64,000 nucleotides of DNA from Anthonomus grandis grandis (taxonomy: Eukaryota > Arthropoda > Insecta > Coleoptera > Curculionidae). Below, in pieces: positions 43,874 to 55,017 of the stretch (position 1 is its first letter; each line of letters opens with the position of its first letter). Both the position numbers and the translations under genes were made by a program. Under the pieces are notes generated by a model. It saw nothing but the letters and a program-made list of their open reading frames with translations, was not told where the DNA came from and searched no databases. The stretch spans positions 2,852,001 to 2,916,000 of the forward strand of contig NC_065562.1 of NCBI RefSeq assembly GCF_022605725.1. The letters run 5' to 3'.

Positions 43874-45370
43874 TTGCTAATACCTAAAGATGCTAATACT
43901 AATTTGGATGACAGAAAAGTATTTTTAACATATAAAGCACAAAGAAATCCTAACAACATAAATATAAGGGAGGAATTTAGAAACTTGAAAAATCAGTGTG
44001 AATCCCTCAGAAAAAAATTAAAAAATAAATTTGTAAATGGCCAGATTGAACAGGCAAGTGGAGATAAAAGAAAAACATGGCAAGTCATAACTAATACTAT
44101 ACACAATAAATATAACAGAAGTGAGAACAATTATATTAAATACATACAAATAAACAATGAAAAAATATATGATAGCCAGGAAATTGCTGATACCCTGATT
44201 GATTACTTTCTAAACGTTGGAAATGAAATAGGGAAAAAAGTTGAACAAGAAAGAATGGCGGTAGGATTGGACACTATATTTGAGGAGGAGACTCTAGACA
44301 AAACTATCTTTTTAACACCATGTATAGATGAAGAAATCAATGAAATTATAAATGAACTAAAAAAATGCAGCTCCTGGGAGTGAGGAAATTATAACCTCTG
44401 ATGTAATAAATGTAAAGACCTTGGTAATACCTATCCTGGTTCGCTTGTTGAATGAGATGCTTAGTAATGGATGTTATCCAGAGTGTTTAAAGGTAACAAA
44501 AATCATACCCATTCATAAAGCAGGAAATCAATATGAACCAACAAATAAAAGGCCTATAGCTCTTATTTCAGCACTATCTAAAAATGCCAAGAAACTAATC
44601 AAAAGAAGGATAATAAAATGTATAGAAAAAACTTTTAAATTTGATCCACAACAATATGGATTTTAGAAATCTAGCAATACGGAGGCGGCAGTAATTGAAC
44701 TACAGGATCATATAACAAAAGCTCTGGATGAGAAATGTCATGTGTTAGCAGTGTTAATTGATCTTCAAAAAGCTTTCGACACGGTTAATATTAAGATACT
44801 GCTTAAGAAACTGTTGTCAATGGGCTTTAGAGGTGTTGCCTATAAATTAATAGAATCTTATCTGGTGAAACGTAAACAGTATACAAGTGTGAACAACAAA
44901 GAAAGTAAAACCAAAGAGACTATCATGGGTGTACCACAGGGATCTGTCCTAGGTCTGCTGCTCTACCTTATTTACGTGCACAGTCTGTCAAAAGCCACCC
45001 TTAACTGTAGATACATAACTTTTGCTGATGATACCATTTTGCTGTTTGTCGGTGAGTGTCTCAAAACATTAGTCAAGGAAACAAATGTGTGTATAGCCAG
45101 ATATCACAAATTGTTATTAAGAAATAATTTAAAAATAAATGTAAACAAAACCGTATATATGGTGTTTAGGAATTAAAAAAAAAAATAAGTGAAACAGGCA
45201 TTAAAATAAACAATAATCTAATTAAAAAAGTTGACTGCTACAAATACCTTGGACTGTATATTGATGAAGGATTAAATTACAAAAATCACGTCTGTCATGT
45301 ACAGAAGAAACTGTCCAGTGCTTGTGGTGCTCTCAAAAGATTATAAGGAATTATGTCTCGGGGGGTAAAA
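43874..45370 (+). pseudogene. LINE-A-type reverse transcriptase
   Basis: 43874-44383 reads TYKAQRNPNNINIREEFRNL and a linker ending ELKKCSSWE; 44421-44666 continues IPIHKAGNQYEPTNKRPIAL; a TAG at 44664-44666 interrupts QQYGF; 44742-45176 reads AVLIDLQKAFDTVNIKILLK, IMGVPQGSVLGLLLYLIYVH and RYITFADDTILL. After 45176 YLGLYIDEGLNYKNHV is visible, and the LINE ends near 45370 where LINE-C starts. It is of the same strand as the pieces at 32305 and 40345 and probably the same copy, although the linker seems to overlap with the end of the 40345 piece. Confidence 0.75.
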
Positions 45371-45384
45371 CTTTGACAAGGCTT

Positions 45385-46741
45385 TTTGAACTAAGAACAG
45401 AATTAGAAGCTTTTCTTACAGATAACTCGACGTATGTTATACTTGTGTCTCCCTGATATACTGGATCATGTCACTCATATTATAAATTGTTGTTTGGAGG
45501 TAGGATATTTTCCTACGTCCTGGCGTGAATCAGTGGTATGTCCGATTCCCAAATCCTCCAGTCCTGAAAGTATTCAAGATTTGCGTCCGATAAGTTTGCT
45601 TTCCGTAATCTCCAAAGTTCTCGAAGGAATAGTCTATATGCAGCTGTCATCATTTTTAATGTCAAATAATATCCTCCCTTCCCATCAATCTGGTTTTAGG
45701 AAACATCATAGTACAGCTAGTTCACTTCTTAACGTCACCGATAATATGATGCGAGCTCTTGACAAAAAGATTTCAGCCATTATGATAGCTCTTGATTTCT
45801 CGAAAGAATTTGATGTCATCGATCATGATTTGCTTGTAGCGAAACTGAAATATTATGGCTGTAGTGAGGTTGTTTTGTCGTTTTTTAAAACTTACTTATG
45901 GCGTAGAACCCAGAAAGTGAGGGTGAATAATGAATATTCTGCTTCGAAAAATATTATTTCTGGTGTCCCACAAGGGTCGATCCTAGGCCCATATTATTTC
46001 TTATACATATACTTCAGATTTACCCGGTCTAGTTGAAGATTCTGAAATACATCAGTATGCTGATGACACTCAATACATACATTATTTTGACTCTGCTAAT
46101 TTTGATAACGTGGTGATACTGTTAACGCTGATCTGAACGTAATAAATCAATTTTCAAAAGAGCATAACCTTGTCATTAATCCTAACAAAACAAAAATGGT
46201 TTTGTTTTCAAACCGAGGATCACATAAAAATATAATGGAAACTTTTCACATTCAATTGGATAACGAAACTATTTTGTTCTCTGATACTGTGAAGGTTCTG
46301 GGACTTAAAATAGACAATTCTTTGAGGTTTAAGGAACATGTTAACACTCTTCTGCAGAGTTATTTACGCATTCGTATGCTTTATGCCAATAAACACATTT
46401 TAAAACTAGGAAAAAACTCGTAGTGGCTCTTGTTTTATCTATTTTAAATTACTGCCTTATAGTTTATTATCCTTGCTTAGACCAAATAAATCGTTACCGC
46501 CTGCAACGCGTGCAGAATACTTGCTGTAGATTTATTTTTAACCTCGGAAAGTTTGATCATGTATTGGACCCTATATTTCAGTTGAGGTGGTTAACGCTAC
46601 CTTACCTATTCAAATTCTTCACTTCTACTTTTCTTTATCGAATATATGTTATTCAAAGTCCTGAATATCTTTTTGAAAAGTTAATACCAAGAAACCAGGT
46701 TCACACTCGAAATATTAGTTACAATATCTTGACCATGCCGC
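45385..46741 (+). pseudogene. LINE-C reverse transcriptase, 5' truncated, part 1
   Basis: 45434-46036 reads LRPISLLSVISKVLEGIVYM, SHQSGFRKHHSTASSLLNVT, MIALDFSKEFDVIDHDLLVA (the usual KAFD changed to KEFD) and GVPQGSILGP. The FADD box is changed: at about 46058 the DNA reads QYADDTQYIH in another frame. 46196-46423 and 46423-46764 give KVLGLKIDNSLRFKEHV and VLSILNYCLIVYYPCLDQI. The frame is cut at 46741 by hAT 3 and resumes at 48184. Confidence 0.8.
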
Positions 46742-48175
46742 CAGTGGCGGCTCGTGACATTTGACTATGGAGGGGCGCGCAAATCCAAATAAATATATAC
46801 TTACTAATAAATAAAAAAATATAACTGGTCGTACCTAAGTATATGTTATAATATCTGAGACATGACGGTTTGCAGTCATCATAGGACAATCACAAAAAGT
46901 TTGCACATAAATGTCTTAATTTGGCAATAAAAAATAAAGAACATTGTTACAAAACAATCGCATTTACACATGACAGAACCCTGCACGAAAATATTTTTGC
47001 CACCTCTCTGCAGTTTTAAAAACAATAACAAGTAACTTTAAAACGTGAAGAAAAATTATACTTTCGGCAAATGTTTCGCCAAGATTATTTTCTAACATAA
47101 ATATTAACAAGTTCATAGCTCCAATATTTTGTGAGAAATCTGGTCTTGAGTAAATGACTTCTAGTTCAGTTCTTAATCTAATTTTACATAAAATTGGATA
47201 AAAAGTAACTACATTATCTAAAATATCCACTGGAAAGGTCTTGTTATATTTTGGATACGCTTCTTTATCGAACAAGTTAGCTGCTTGAAGATGACCTCGA
47301 TAGGAAAATTTGTCCTTCGCTTGGGTAACAACTGTATCACATACCTCTTTTGCAATAATACTTCTTAAGTTATCGTCAGTTCTTCTTCTTTTGACATTTT
47401 GACACACAAAGTTTAATTCTACATTAGCCTTAATATTATCGGTGTCATTCTTATTTTGGCAATGCTTGATTCAAATATCGACAGATCTTAGAGAGTAATA
47501 TTTAAATCCGGCAAAGGTCTGCCTAAAGTCTTAATGTTTACTTTTTCTTCCAGTGAAAGATTTGAAAAATTACAGTTAAAAAGCTTACACGATTTATTAT
47601 TAAATTTCAATAATAATTATTGTATTGTTCACTTTCGAAATACTCAAACACGCACAAACTACCGATCACGGAACCGATTAAAAACAAAATTTTGCCGAAT
47701 AAACAACAAAAAACGTCTTCCTGCCGCCTGTGGTCCGATTTACAAAACATTAAAACAAACGCCGAATCCACGATAAAACTGGGGCGCTAAATTTTTGCGC
47801 GCCTCGCTATCGGTAACGAGTGTGATAAAAGCCGAGAAGATGGGTCGTCGAGAGTAGCTTTTCGGCCAAATTATGGACGCGGATGTGAGCGCGCCCCACG
47901 ACAAATAGAGGAAGATAGATGAGCTGTACCTTGCGCGAGACAGAGAGCGGTATACGTAGGATGCCAGGAGCACTTTGGCTGTTGATTTGAATATCGCATT
48001 ATCTCCTATAGTACGGGCGCTTGTGTTATACATACGTTTAAACGCGGGTTGATAAAAAATATATATTATATAATTAATAATTACTGCACACGAGTTTAAA
48101 ATTTAAAATGAGTAATTTTTAATGAAATTACTGGGGGGCGCGCGCCCTTGCGCGCCTATTAGCAAGCCGCCACTG
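46742..48175 (-). mobile_element. hAT element 3 with exact 8-bp target duplication
   Basis: Starts CAGTGGCGGCTCGTGACAT and ends AGCAAGCCGCCACTG. CATGCCGC flanks both sides (46734-46741 and 48176-48183). Only 1434 bp long. GC-rich terminal zones (GGGGCGCGCAAATCC at the left, GGGGGGCGCGCGCCCTTGCG at the right) resemble an additional, outer inverted region. Excision joins ILTMP to HHSTALFERSF in LINE-C. Confidence 0.93.
46964..47407 (-). pseudogene. hAT 3 transposase remnant
   Basis: KRRRTDDNLRSIIAKEVCD, then FSYRGHLQAANLFDKEAYPK and RTELEVIYSRPDF match the region just before the hAT dimerisation domain, compare KRRRTDDNFRSVIAKEICD in hAT 1. The dimerisation domain itself is scrambled (only FKTAERWQKYF remains), and at the other side only a trace of the N-terminus (KDLGRPLPDLN-like, near 47500) is seen. 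The catalytic part is deleted. Confidence 0.8.
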
Positions 48176-48183
48176 CATGCCGC

Positions 48184-48326
48184 ACCATTCCACGGCTCTG
48201 TTCGAGCGATCTTTTACTTATAATGCCGTTAAGTTCTTTAATACTTATAAACCAATATTTAATACTTCGTTAAATGTGTATAGGAAATATTATAAACTTT
48301 TGTTTTTAAATCAATCCAAAATATAG
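48184..48326 (+). pseudogene. LINE-C reverse transcriptase, C-terminal end, part 2
   Basis: Starting directly after the hAT 3 duplication, the frame reads HSTALFERSFTYNAVKFFNT and ends NQSKI with a TAG at 48324-48326. ALFERSF.Y...F.N.LP-type endings are typical of Jockey/CR1 LINEs. It is in phase with the codons ending at 46741. Confidence 0.75.
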
Positions 48327-48444
48327 TCTAGTTTTCTAGAAGATAAATACTTTATAAATACTTGCTTCTTTTTTTGTTTTTTTTTTCTCGTTTTCTCCAT
48401 TTAAACTGTGAATGTTAGGAAGGTTAAGAGTTAAAGAGTAGCTT

Positions 48445-51160
48445 CAGTGGCGGCTTTTGGGGTAGAGCCACAGTGCCATGGCTCTACCTAATAAACGTTG
48501 AAAATAAAAAAAAATAATTTATTTTTTAAATTTTACTTCAGTCCAAAAAAATATCTGTATATTAATATTTAATACCAATTATAAAATTAAAATACTGGAA
48601 CGCAGCCAGTGCAAGATTCCGCAAATTTCGCTAATGCGAAATCGAAGACGTAGTTGTCGCGCCAGGCCCCGTATCGATGCGTGTTACATCGAATAATCAC
48701 AGCAAATGTCCTTGAAACAATGTGGTAAAGCTATGGCAAATTAAATAATTTTGGGCCGGACTCCAAACCAATAGAATCTTTTCTAGCGAAACGTGCGTGA
48801 TATTGTTCGTTTTGATTATTCATCGGGCGTTCGCGGTTCCGTAGAGATCTTTTATTTTATTTGGCTGGCGTTTTCGGCTTTGTTGGTGTTTTTTATTTTT
48901 ATTAAATATTAAAAACAATGAATAAAATTAGTTTTTTAAAAGCAAATCCATTTTTCACTTTATCATTGGAACTAAAAGTAGAAATAAAGGAGTTAGGGCG
49001 ACCGTTGCCCGATTTAAATATAGAAAAAACTCAAGGTGGACAAAAAGTGCGTTCCCGTAAATTTAATAGGAATATTTATGCGAAAAATATTTGGGTGTGC
49101 GGGTGTGATACGTCTAATAAGCTATTTTGCTTTATGTGTGTTTTATTTGGAGGAGAGGAATCCTGGTCTCGAAGAGGAACAGATGATCTTGTTCACGTAT
49201 GGGAGAAAATGAAAACACATGAAAAATCCAAGGTACACATGAACAATATTTTCAATTTTTCTATGCTTGGTAAATTTAATATAAAAACTCAGTTAAACTC
49301 GGCATACCGGAGCCAACTTATTGAAAAAAATAAACAAATTGCTAGTGAAATAGGGAACTCTCCATTTGTGGCTGTTATCGCCGACGAAACCACTGACGTT
49401 GCTTGTGAGTTTCAACTCGTAATTGTTTTTAGATACTTGCATGCTGGTAAGCATGTTGAAAGATTCTGGAATTTTTACAATCCAAAAGATCATGATGCTG
49501 AATCAATCTCCCAGTGCATACTTCAAGTTTTGGACCCTTTACTTAAAGATCACCCCAATAAATTAATTGCGCAAAGTTATGATGGAGCATCGGTTATGAG
49601 TGGTTGTTTGAATGAAGTACAAGCAAAAATTAAAGTAAAATACCCTTTGGCTAATTATATTCACTGCTATGCACATCAAGTAAATTTAATAATGGCCAGT
49701 GCGACTTCCATTAATTCCGAGACTCGAATTTTTTTTGCAAACTTGACTGGGTTATGTTCCTTTTTTTCTGTGTCTCCTCAAAGAACCAAAATATTGGATG
49801 AAGTTATTGAGAAAAGATTACCGCGCTCATCTCAAACTCTCTGGAATTTCCAATCAAGAGGAATAAATACTGTTTATGAAAATAGACAAGATTTAATTAC
49901 TGTAATGGAAATTATCGAAACAACATCACGCGATAACACGTCAGTTAATCAAGCCAGTGGAAATAAGTTGAAATTGCAAAGTAAAAATTTTGTTTTCTGG
50001 CTATCAATTTTCCATAAAATTATGCCTTATGTAGAAGTAATTTTTAATCAGTTACACAAAAAGAATGTACGGATTCGGTAAAAATAAAACAAGACTTACA
50101 CAACTTTGAAAGAGCAATACAACTTATTAGGGATAATATGGACCAAATTATTCAGGAAATTGAAATAAATACAACATCACAAGGTGAAGGAGAACCAAAA
50201 TCAAAGAGATTGTGTACCTCTGTAGTAGAAAATACTAAGAAGCAAACAGCTTTAGAAATCTGTGATGCAATTTTGATGCAAATAAAATTAAGATTTAATT
50301 TCACTGGACACTTAGTGGCTACAAATTTATTTGCCCATGAACAATTTTCCGTGTATAGAGAATGTTTTCCAGAAAAGTACCTAGAACAAACATGTAGAGA
50401 ATTTTCTTTTTTAAATAAAAATGGGCTTAAAACAGAATTGCAAGTTTTATATGAAAGAGAGGAACTAAACTCAATTTCAGGATCTGGAGCTGTGCCACTC
50501 TTGGTGTTATTAAACGAAGACTGCTTAAAATGTACCTTTGAGGAGACCATACAATTATTAAGTGCCCTGGCAACCATGCCTATGACGACATCGGAAGCAG
50601 AAAGGTGTTTTTCAATGTTAAAAAGAATTAAAACTTTTCTTAGGAACACAATGAAAGAGGAAAGACTCAGTGCCCTAGGTATGTTATCCGCAGAGAAGCA
50701 ATTTGTTAATTCAATTAAGGACTTTAATAATAAAGTAATCGACAAATTTGCTAACAAAAAAGAACGAAGAATGGACTTTATATATCGCGTACTTTAAGTA
50801 AAACAATTCAGTTTAATTGACTATTATATTATATACTTTTTTTTGAGTTACTTATTTTTTTGAGTTATTAAAAACAATAAAATTACTTATTTGTGTACCT
50901 TACTGTAAATATGGAAAACTGTATGTTGCCTGTGACCTGAAGTATTGACATTTCCACGTAGTTTTGGTAAGTCCATTTCCTTAAATTTCAAATTTTATGT
51001 TTTTTTTTTAAATGTATATTTTTATCTACAAAAAAAATAGAAAACTTATTGCGTTATAATTTTGATAATAAAATTTAATAATTTCGATCACTCGTTCGGT
51101 CATGATAAAATTAGATCAAGGTTTGGCCCTACCTCCCTGAACTGTCACGAGCCACCACTG
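48445..51160 (+). mobile_element. hAT element 4, longest copy, no target duplication
   Basis: Starts CAGTGGCGGCTTTTGGGG and ends, reversed, CAGTGGTGGCTCGTGACAG. The flanks AGTAGCTT and ATGAAAAA do not match, unlike the three other hAT copies of the window, so the copy has probably been rearranged at one side or one end was captured from a relative. It is 2716 bp long and carries the best preserved hAT transposase. Confidence 0.8.
48918..50797 (+). pseudogene. hAT 4 transposase (DUF4371/ZMYM1-like), one frameshift and an in-frame deletion
   Basis: 48918-50081 starts MNKISFLKANPFFTLSLELK, has the TTF-type finger (NIWVCGCDTSNKLFCFMC), then passes from NSAYRSQLIEKNK directly to EIGNSPFVAVIADETTDV: about 100-130 residues that hAT 1 and hAT 2 have (CIKFC..FELALRG to ATVFKGTS) are missing without loss of frame. 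HCYAHQVNLIM and the RW-equivalent SSQTLWNFQ follow (Arg replaced by Leu). A 1-base shift near 50070 leads to 50138-50797, with the dimerisation domain MPMTTSEAERCFSMLKRIKT. A spliced origin of the internal gap is possible but no splice remnant was seen. Confidence 0.88.
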
Positions 51161-51319
51161 ATGAAAAATAGCTTTAAGCTAATTTTCGCCTTCTTTGGCA
51201 ATGTAGTATTAAGTAATATTGTAAGATTAATATTGCTTTTTTTTAATAAAGACATTTTACAAGACTAAAAGAAAATGGGTCAGTAAAGAAAAAATAGAAC
51301 GCCTTAGGATGAAAATCTT

Positions 51320-51860
51320 TATGTTTATTTATTTATTTATTGAATTACAGTATCAACAGTCATAGAGGCCAATTACAGATACGCCACTCATCAGGATAAG
51401 TTGATGTCTGTAGGCTAAGGTTAAAAATAAATTTAAAAAAATAAAAAATCAAAAAAATATGTTAAAAGAATGTATGTATGTAATGTAAGTTAGAGACTGT
51501 GTGCGTTTCATTTTCCTGATTGGACAACTCCACTACAACCAGATATACATAGATTACTTCTTTAACATTTTATTTAGATTTTAAATCGTAATATTTTATT
51601 GTGTTTAATGATATTTTGAGTCATACTTATTAGAAGGGCATCTTTTAATAAGTCATTAGACAATATGGTATCTATATTCTATAATGTAATTTATAAAATT
51701 ATTGAAGATAATGTTCCTGAAAAAAAAGACAAAAATATTTCCACGTTAGTTTCGTAGCGACTTAAAAACATAAATTTTTGAAAACTGATCTCTTTCCAAT
51801 ATTTTGTTCTAAAAAAATGTTGTCTAAATTATTCTTAGCGAGTCGATAGAGTAACGACAA
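51320..51860 (-). mobile_element. 3' end of a LINE on the - strand
   Basis: TTTATTTATTTATTTATTG at 51322-51342 is the reverse of an AATAAATAAATAAA tail, and the following sequence has no ORF. Its orientation is opposite to the nearby + strand LINE pieces. Assignment rests on the tail only. Confidence 0.4.
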
Positions 51861-51899
51861 AGTGGTATTAAAACAATACGAACAACAATAAGTTAGACA

Positions 51900-52660
51900 T
51901 CATTACACTTAAACTAAGAATAAAAAGGTTTGATGCCAGTAAACAATCAGGACTTTATAATATTTCACCTTTACTACTCAGAAAATTTTGCAAAGGTCTA
52001 TCTGAATCACTTCTTAATCTTTTCATATCGTCTCTTGAACTTGGCGTTTTCCTTGACACTTGGAAAATAAACCCTATTAGGCCAATATACAAATCAGGCA
52101 ATGATCCGACATCGGAACTACAGACAAATTATTATCTCCATTATTAGCGAAATATCCAAGCTTTTTGAAAACCTTTTCTGTGATACGCAGATCTACCTTT
52201 AGCAGAGTGACCTTTTACTATATACAGTAGATTATCCGTATGGATTTCCACTAAACCTTCCACTGAGTTTAGAAAGCTTTTTTAGGCGAGTTACATAGCA
52301 AACGCCTTGGAGAAAGGCTGCCAGATTGATGTCATCTTTATAGACTTTTCCAGAGGTTTGACCACGTGAATAATGAGATTTTGATGCAGGTACTGGTTTT
52401 TTGTGGTTTATTACAAACCTTCAAGTCCTTCCTCGTGTAGTTTAATTTGAAGGAAAAAGAAAGAGTCTTTCTAAATCTAATCGATGTGTTAGCAGCCGTA
52501 CTGCAGGGATCTGACCTAGGTCCCCTCTTTTTCAATGTATATCTTTATAAAAATTTTTAAGATATAGCAACGTTGATGATCTAAAACTATTTTCCAAAAC
52601 TATGTCTCTAAGGCCTGCATTAAACTTCGTCAATTAAACGATCTAGGAAATTGATACATT
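51900..52660 (+). pseudogene. Decayed LINE-D-type reverse transcriptase fragment A
   Basis: Pieces in different frames: LLRKFCKGLSESLLNLFIS, then LGVFLDTWKINPIRPIYKSG and SLLAKYPSFLKT, match the link and first reverse-transcriptase motifs of LINE-D (FLRKCLCALSYPLFILF, then FPSEWKLGFITPIFKCG). Many stops and shifts; much older than LINE-D. Confidence 0.6.
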
Positions 52661-53239
52661 TCAAATTTTTTACATCTCAACACGAGTGTGCCAAGTGTGC
52701 TGTAATGCGATTTTATTAATTTAAAAACAATCATTTATAATTATATTCTTAATGGAAATTAAATTCAATGTGTCCAAAAGATGCGCGATATGTCATACAT
52801 CTTTTTCAGAGCACATATTAACAACATTACTAATATATTCCCTAAAAATGTCGGGGTATATTCCTGGGTGACTTTACCGATATAGGTTGTTAACTCTCTA
52901 CTATTCACTTGTTTGCGCATATCTATATTAAATATTTTAGTTATAAAAGAGTTTAGTTTCAATTTATTAAATAACCGAACTGCGCAGCTTTCTTGAAGAA
53001 GTAAATTTGACATTTCCCTCACTAAGTTGAAAAATTCCTTAACCAAACTCCTACATTATCTGTTTTGCCTTTCCTTTGATTCAAGATGTTTTGTAGATTA
53101 CTAGAAAATAAGTTTCTTGACTCCGATATAGAACAGTGGGGATAGAAATGACATTGCCAACTACCTAAAATTATTGACAGCCTTTTTGCCAGAGAAAGAG
53201 CTCTCATGGTATAGTCGGAACATAATTATACATCAGTAA
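52661..53239. other. Non-coding stretch between two LINE fragments
   Basis: Two short - strand frames (52765-53046, 53022-53207) show no domain on that strand; they mirror decayed LINE sequence of the + strand. Confidence 0.35.
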
Positions 53240-54598
53240 CACAGGTTTTCTGAGGGTAAATCTACCGTAACTAATTTGCTTACATGTCAGCAGTACTTCT
53301 TGGATACTTTTGAGAACCATAGTCAGATGGACAGTATTTATAGTGACTTCTTGAAGGCGTTTGACAGAGTTTACCATGGACATCTCATTCAGAAGTTGCG
53401 TGCGATGGATGTGGGCGAATGGATGGATTTTTGTCGAATCGTATTCAAATGGTGCGTATCATTTCTGAAGAAATTCAAGTTTTTTTCGGCGTACTTCAGG
53501 GTTCCCACACAGGGTCTATTTTATTCAATCTATTTATTACTGACCTTTGTTGTGTTATACGTCACTCGGAATTTTTATTATTTGCAGTCGATCTAAAAAT
53601 GTACAGGTGATAAAATCCGCAATTAATGTGCAACTTGTACAAGCTGATGTCGATAGTGTTTTTTTAGAGTCAGTAAATAATGATTTGGAGCTTAATATTA
53701 ACAAATTCTTAAGCATTTCTTTTAGTCGTTCTCTAAGATTAACTGTGCATCATTACACAATAAATGGCTTGGTTCTCAAATCTGCTTTTACTGTTAGAGA
53801 CTTGGGTGTGTTATTATATAGTAAAGTGACATTTGTGCTTCATTATGATAATATTGTGTATAAGGGTATGCCTTACCTTGGTTTTGTTGTGCGTAACTCT
53901 GGTAAATTGTCTGTCTTTGGTTTCAAGATGCTCTACTATTTAATTGTTCGTTCTGGGCTTGAATATGCCTCACCTGTATGGTAACCTTTTTCTTCTAACC
54001 TCGTGGAAGCAATTGAAACCGTTCAAAAAGCATTTCTTCCTTCCCTCGCCTTTAAGGCTGATATTAACTTTTACGAGAATTTTCATATTAATTATAAAAT
54101 AATAGAGGATATATTTAACATCGATAGTTTTTAAGCAAGGAGGACCCGATCAGATTTACTCACATTTTATGAAATATTAAATGAAATTTGTTATTGCTCT
54201 GATATTTTGAAAACTGTACCATTAAGTGTCAATATCAATAATAGATCTCAGTATCCTGCTGTTTCGTTTGCCTTTCTATCCTGCTAATTACGGATTATTT
54301 TCTCCAATCACCAGAATGATGAGAGCATTTAATGAACTGAATCTTCGTAGATAGGTCTGTTAATTCGTTTAAATTAAGACTTAAAAAACTAAAGTGATGA
54401 AATTGTCTATAGGGTTATTTTTTAGGTTTTTGTATTTTTTGCTTTTTTTTGTTCTTTATTTTTGCTATAGTTATGTTCGTTTTCATATTATTGATTATTG
54501 GTATATTCTTTGGGACTTATTATTATTGTTATTATTATGTATTTTATTATATTCCTGTAAATTGGCTGTGCCGTTGAAATAAATAAATTTAACTTAAA
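53240..54598 (+). pseudogene. Decayed LINE-D-type reverse transcriptase fragment B
   Basis: 53276-53596 reads MDSIYSDFLKAFDRVYHGHL; 53419-53610 reads VLQGSHTGSILFNLFITDL and LLFAVDLKMYR, where the catalytic FADD is changed to FAVD; 53547-53984 follows with LTVHHYTINGLVLKSAFTVR then DLGVLLYSKV. The end, at 54560-54598, has GTTGAAATAAATAAATTTAA, like the LINE-D tail. Probably the continuation of fragment A with a gap at 52660-53240. Confidence 0.65.
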
Positions 54599-54837
54599 AT
54601 ATGTTATTCTGTTCGACATTCGCTTCCATAGAATAAATTACGGCTATAATTCCTTCTTATTTATGGTCACTATACTTGCAAATGAATATTGTGACTTTTG
54701 AGATGTAGATTATTATACTTTATATAAATGTATTAGTAAATAATAAAATGGAGTTTTCTACCTTCTGTTATTACATTTTTTCGTATTAGTACAAACGTTT
54801 TTTTTGTAGGTAGCCTAGATATCAAAGAAAAGTCCAA

Positions 54838-55017
54838 ATGGAAGAACAAGACCTTAACTTTAAAAAAGGCAATCCAGGAGCCGTGCAATTTGGAAATTTT
54901 ATAAATTATTATCAATTTCATCCACCTGAGAAAAGAATTTCAATGTTGCCCAAAGACATTTGGAATTTTCAAAATTGTGATGGTCTCTATGCCTTAGATG
55001 TTGGATGTAATTCTGGT
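54838..55017 (+). CDS. BCDIN3D: BCDIN3D-like RNA 5'-monophosphate methyltransferase, first coding exon
   Basis: An acceptor TTTTTTTTGTAG ends at 54809, the ATG follows at 54838, and 60 codons run to a consensus donor GGT/GTAAGT at 55018, in phase 0. The exon encodes AVQFGNFINYYQFHPPEKRI, the FGNF..YY.FHPPE.R block at the N-terminus of BCDIN3D, and ends at LYALDVGCNSG, the S-adenosylmethionine-binding motif I (LDVGCNSG). Human BCDIN3D dimethylates or monomethylates the 5' phosphate of certain RNAs such as tRNA-His and is about 290 residues long, so some 80 percent of the protein is still to come; no later exon was found in the remaining 9 kb. The upstream acceptor implies a non-coding leader exon to the left. 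This is the only confident host gene here. Confidence 0.85.

Larger units (their letters stand above)
40984..43880 (-). mobile_element. LINE-B, Jockey/CR1-like, inserted in the opposite strand
   Basis: A well preserved copy with endonuclease and reverse transcriptase. Frames open at 43717-42734 and 42741-40984, and some codons upstream of 43717 belong to it (LAFLNVQSVRSKV from about 43747). 43959-43738 may hold the end of ORF1. It lies between two stretches of + strand LINE sequence of one type. No clear poly(A) tail or target duplication was found, so insertion into LINE-A is likely but unproved. Confidence 0.75.

Noticed and set aside
50152..50757. A 201-codon - strand ORF
   Set aside because: It is the mirror of the hAT 4 dimerisation-domain frame on the + strand, which has recognisable motifs.
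48437..51168. An 8-bp target duplication for hAT 4
   Set aside because: AGTAGCTT and ATGAAAAA do not match; AATAGCTT a few bases inside the right flank is not adjacent to the terminus.
54394..54582. A hydrophobic 62-codon ORF that could be a small membrane protein
   Set aside because: It lies in the T-rich 3' region of a decayed LINE, and its Leu/Phe/Tyr richness follows from base composition.
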